A stretch of DNA of 64,000 bases, taken from contig NW_027459438.1 in the NCBI RefSeq assembly GCF_050624435.1, positions 110,001 to 174,000 of the forward strand, read 5' to 3'. Positions 60,348-64,000 of this stretch are shown piece after piece. The DNA is from Tenrec ecaudatus. Its lineage: Eukaryota; Chordata; Mammalia; Afrosoricida; Tenrecidae. A program made the translations under genes and the position numbers. A model generated the notes under the pieces. The model ran no database searches, was not told where the DNA came from, and saw only the letters and a list, made by a program, of their open reading frames with translations. The first letter of the stretch is position 1; every line of letters begins with the position of its first letter.

Positions 60348-60839
60348 AACTGAAATGACGCCTCCTGCTGCTCAGGACTTCCACACTGAGCAGCAGTAGC
60401 GCTGCCGCCACGGGACCGCCAACTAGAGGAGGACCGCGCTGTGACGTTGTCAGGATGTGCGCCCGGCTCATTTCTCAGAGTCTTTCTTTGTCCTCAATCC
60501 CCTGCAGAGGTTATTCCCTTTTTCTAGCAGGAAGCAAAGAATTATTTTTTAAATTTTGAATTTATTTCACTGGCACGGACATCAACCTGTAGAAACGTTG
60601 ACAAGCAGACAGTCTGATGGATGGCCTGTTAGCTCATGGTGTCAGGTTCTAGTCAGGTGCACCGTCCACTGTCTTGCCCTATAAATGCAGCCATGGACTT
60701 GGAGATTAGAGATTCTGAAAGTCAGAAGAGCATCCCTTAACGTAATCTCTCGCAGATTGTTTTATATCTGTATATAAAAAGACCATAAGTCTGTTTATAT
60801 TTCTGAATTAGGTTTTTCTAATTAAATAATAGCCAAACC
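60348..60839 (+). pseudogene. WDR3: WDR3 retrocopy 3' UTR with ATTAAA polyadenylation signal
   Basis: Follows the stop codon without interruption and is not satellite sequence. The variant polyadenylation signal ATTAAA lies at 60821-60826, 13-14 bases before the A-run, the normal distance. This supports insertion of a mature mRNA rather than genomic DNA. Confidence 0.85.
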
Positions 60840-60849
60840 AAAAAAAAAA
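60840..60849 (+). other. WDR3: Poly(A) tail of the WDR3 retrocopy
   Basis: Ten A residues, then caac, then the right target-site duplication. It is the second outward-facing tail of the insertion (the first is poly(T) at 59401). Confidence 0.85.
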
Positions 60850-60853
60850 CAAC

Positions 60854-60863
60854 TGGGTGACTT
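60854..60863. repeat. Target-site duplication, right copy
   Basis: tgggtgactt, identical to 59391-59400. It is followed by cttatgtcttaaatgcatca, so the satellite resumes in phase. Confidence 0.85.
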
Positions 60864-63800
60864 CTTATGTCTTAAATGCATCATATTTTTGGCATCATAA
60901 ATGGGGCATCTTAGAGTAAGGTTTGGGACAATGGGTTATGCCAAAGGTCCACTTTGTCTAGGATGTCACTTAGTTGATGTCTTCAAAGTTGCGTGACATC
61001 ATAAATGTCGCATCGTTGTGATGTCATAGAGCAATTCTAGTGTCATAAAGCAATCGTGTGACTCCATAGAGCACTTGTGTGACGCCATAGAGCACTTGTG
61101 TGACGTCATAGAGCACTCGTGACACGTCATAGAGCTATTAGGAAATGTCATAAAGCAATTATGTGCCGAGTTTGTGGCGTCATGAATGGGAGACATTAAA
61201 CAGCTATTTTGTGACATAGTGGGTAAATATTTATGTCTTCCATTCATCATAATTGGTGGCATACTAAATGGGGCACGTTATAGGGCTAAGGTGTGGGACA
61301 AAGGGTTATGCCAAAAATCTACTTTGTCTAGCATGTCACATAGTTGATGTCTTCATATTTGGGTGACGTCATAAATGTGGCATCACTCTGACGTCATATA
61401 GCAATTGCGGTGTCATAAAGCAATCGTGTGATGTCATAGAGCAATTATGTGATGTTATAAAGCTATTGGGCGATGTCATAAAGCAATTATGTGCCGCGTT
61501 TTTGACGTAATGAATGGGAGAGAATATACAGCTACTATGTGACATAGTGGCTTACTGCTTATGTCTTACATTCGTTATAAGTTTTGGCATTATAAATGGG
61601 GCATGTCATAGGGCTAAGGAGTTGGACAATGGGTTATGCCAAAATCTAGTTTGTCTACCATGTCGCAAATGTGATTATTTCATAGTCGGATGGAGTAAAA
61701 AATGTGGAATAATTGTTGACGTCATCAAGCAATGGTGATGTCAGAAATCCTCATGTGACGTCATAGAGAAATTTTGTGATGACATGAAGGAATTATGTGA
61801 TGCCATACAGCAATTATATGCCGTGTTTATGATGTCATCAATGGGAGATATTATACAGCTCCTTTGCAACATAATCAGTGACTTATAATGTGGTAAATGC
61901 ATCATCATTGTTGGTATAATAAATGGGGCATCTTAGGGTAAGGTGTGGGTCAATGGGTTATGCCAACTGTCCAGTTTGTCAAGGATGTCACATAGTGGAT
62001 GTCTTCATATTTGGGTGATGTCATAAATGTGGCATCATTGTGAAGTCATGAGGCAATTGTGGTGCCCTAAAGCAACTCTGTGACGTCACAGAGCAATTAT
62101 GTGATGTCATAATGCTATTATGCAAAGTCATAAAGCAATTACGTGCCGCGTTTGTGACGCCTTGAAAGGGAGAGAATATTCAGCTACTATGCGACATAGT
62201 GCGTAACTGTTATGTCTTATATTCTTCATAATTTGTGGGATTATAAATGGGCAACGTTATAGGGCTATGGTGTTAGATTATTGTTTAGGGTAAAAATCCA
62301 ATTTGTCAAGCATGTCACAAAGTTGATGACTTCATCATTGGGTGATTTCATAAATGTAGCATGATTGGTGAAGCCATAAGACAATTGTGACATCATAAAT
62401 AATCATGTGACGTCATAAAACAATGGGGCCCTGATAATCAAATAAGTGATATCTTATGATATCTTAATGCAATTACGTGATGTCAGAAAGCAATTATATG
62501 TCGTCTTTAGTGACGTCATGATTAGGAGATATTATACAGCTACCCTGTTGCATAGAGGGTGACTTTTTATGTCACACATTCGTTATAATTTGTGGCATGA
62601 TAAATGGGTCACGCTATAGGGCTATGGTGTGAGATAATGGGTAATGCCAAAGAACCAGTTTGTCTTACATTTCACAAAAGTGATGACTTCATATTTGGTG
62701 GACATCATGAATGTGGCATAATTGATGACATCATAAAGCAATTGTGATGTCATAAAGCAATCATGTGACATCAAAGAGCAATAAGGAGACATCATACAGC
62801 AATTATGCGATGCCAAAAAATTGTGTGCCATATTTGTGACGTCATGAATGGGAGAGAATATGCAGCTACATCCCGACATAGTGGCTAACTGCTTATGTCT
62901 TACATTCGTTATCATTTTGGGCATCAGAAATGGGGCAAGTTATAGGGCTAAGGTGTGGGACAATGAGTTTTGCCAAAAATCTGGTTTGTCTTGCATGTCA
63001 CAAAGGTGATGAATTCATAGTAAGATGAAGTTATAAATGTGGCATAATTAGTGGCGTCATCAAGCAATGGTGATGTCATGAATTTTGTGTAGACATAAAG
63101 GAATTCTGTGATGCCATAAAGCAATTATGTGCCGCGTTTCAGACGGCATGAATGGGAGACATTATACAGCACCTTTGTGACATAGCGGGTGATTTCTTAC
63201 GTCTTACATTCGTCAAAAATTTTGGCATCATACATGGGACATCTTAGGGTAATGTGTGGGAAAATGGGTTATTCCAAAAGTCCAGTTTGTTTGGCATGTC
63301 CTATTGTTGGGTGACGTCATAAATGTGGCAGAATCATGATGTCATAAAGCACTTGTGGTGTCATTAAGCAATCGTGTGACGTCATAGAGCATTCGTGTAA
63401 CGTCATAGAGGAATTAGGCAATGTCATAAAGCAATTATGTGCCAAGTTTGTGGCATCATGAATGGGAGATATTATACAGCTATTTTGCGACACAGTGGGT
63501 AACTGCTTATGTCTTCCAGTCATCATAATTGGTGGCATAATAAAAGGGACACATTAAAGTGCCAAGGTGTGGGACAATGTGTTATGACACAATTGAGTTT
63601 GTCTACCATGTCACAAATATGATGACTTCATAGTTGGATGAAGTAATAAATGTGGCATAATTGGTGACATCATCAAGCAATGGTGATGTCAGAAAGCACT
63701 CATGTGACGTCATAGGGAAAGTTTGTGACGACCTAAAGGAATTATGTGATGACATAGAGCAATTAGGTGCCAAGTTTGTGACGTAACGTCACGAATGGGA

Positions 63801-64000
63801 GACATTAGACAACTCCTTTTCGACCTAGTGTGTGACTTCTTATGCCTTAAGTGAATCATAATTGTTGGCATCATAAATGGGGCATGTTAGGAAAAGGTGT
63901 GGGACAATGGGTTATGCCAACGGTCTAGTTTGTCCACGATATCACATAATTGATGACTTCATAGTTGGGCGATGTCATAAATGTGGCTTCATTGTGACCT
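60864..64000. repeat. CRE-rich satellite, right part (runs off the window)
   Basis: Same monomer family as 53869-59400, in the same orientation and in phase across the insertion. The monomer at 60970-61260 has four consecutive agagcac(t)tgtgtgacg-type subrepeats. The run at 62225-62530 carries the aaataagtgatatcttat variant also seen near 54080 and 57000. No gene is present. Confidence 0.92.

Overview
This is a gene-poor, repeat-dominated stretch of a mammalian nuclear genome. Diverged interspersed repeats point to an afrotherian. There are tRNA-derived SINE fragments of the AfroSINE type, an RTE/BovB-type LINE 3' part that ends in the ACCGACTC...GGCACCTAACAACAA tail I know from elephant-type RTE elements, and an L1 3' end of the form TTATTGGGGCTCATACAA. 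I recall that L1 end from tenrec (Afrosoricida). The order-level assignment is from memory and was not searched. I see no bacterial features, tRNA or rRNA genes, or intact host multi-exon genes.

Region 1 (1-41266) is a macrosatellite: the end of one unit, seven complete units of 5.4-6.1 kb, and a 52-bp stub. Every unit has the same four parts in the same order. (a) About 1.35 kb of CpG-rich repeats with a 170-172 bp period built from three ~57-bp monomers, each carrying a GCGCCTGCGTGAAC-like core. (b) About 0.47 kb of AT-rich sequence. (c) About 0.74 kb of antisense L1 ORF2 covering the end of the endonuclease domain and the linker before the reverse transcriptase. (d) 2.8-3.7 kb of minisatellite in which (TG)n tracts alternate with ~45-bp G-rich spacers, with one (GA)n tract. 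Diagnostic differences alternate between units, so an ~11.1-kb dimer was amplified on top of the ~5.6-kb unit. Copy-specific events (a 172-bp loss, a 734-bp duplication, a 245-bp duplication, a 128-bp loss) record recent recombination and slippage.

Region 2 (41267-53868) is a ~12.6-kb island of ordinary-complexity DNA with no gene I recognise. It holds decayed transposons: three AfroSINE-like pieces, a hAT-type MITE, an RTE/BovB fragment with a damaged catalytic motif, an L1 that keeps its 5' UTR but lost ~4 kb internally, two copies of another dispersed repeat, a ~550-bp interspersed repeat and a (TAGA)n microsatellite.

Region 3 (53869-64000, continuing past the window) is a second, unrelated satellite. 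Its ~305-345 bp monomer is made largely of ~21-bp subrepeats carrying TGACGTCA, the full cAMP-response element palindrome, or near variants. At least 30 exact copies were seen by eye. Monomers recur at offsets of ~2.92 and ~3.58 kb (9 and 11 monomers), so there is higher-order structure.

This satellite is interrupted once (59401-60853) by a young retro-insertion flanked by a perfect 10-bp direct repeat. Its left part is an antisense L1 3' end beginning in poly(T). Its right part is a sense 3' piece of the WDR3 mRNA (194 codons without a break, 3' UTR, ATTAAA signal, poly(A)). Both tails face outward inside one target-site duplication, which suggests the two RNAs were inserted in a single twin-priming-like event. 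The two satellites, their regulatory-motif-like monomers and this double-tailed insertion are the most interesting contents.
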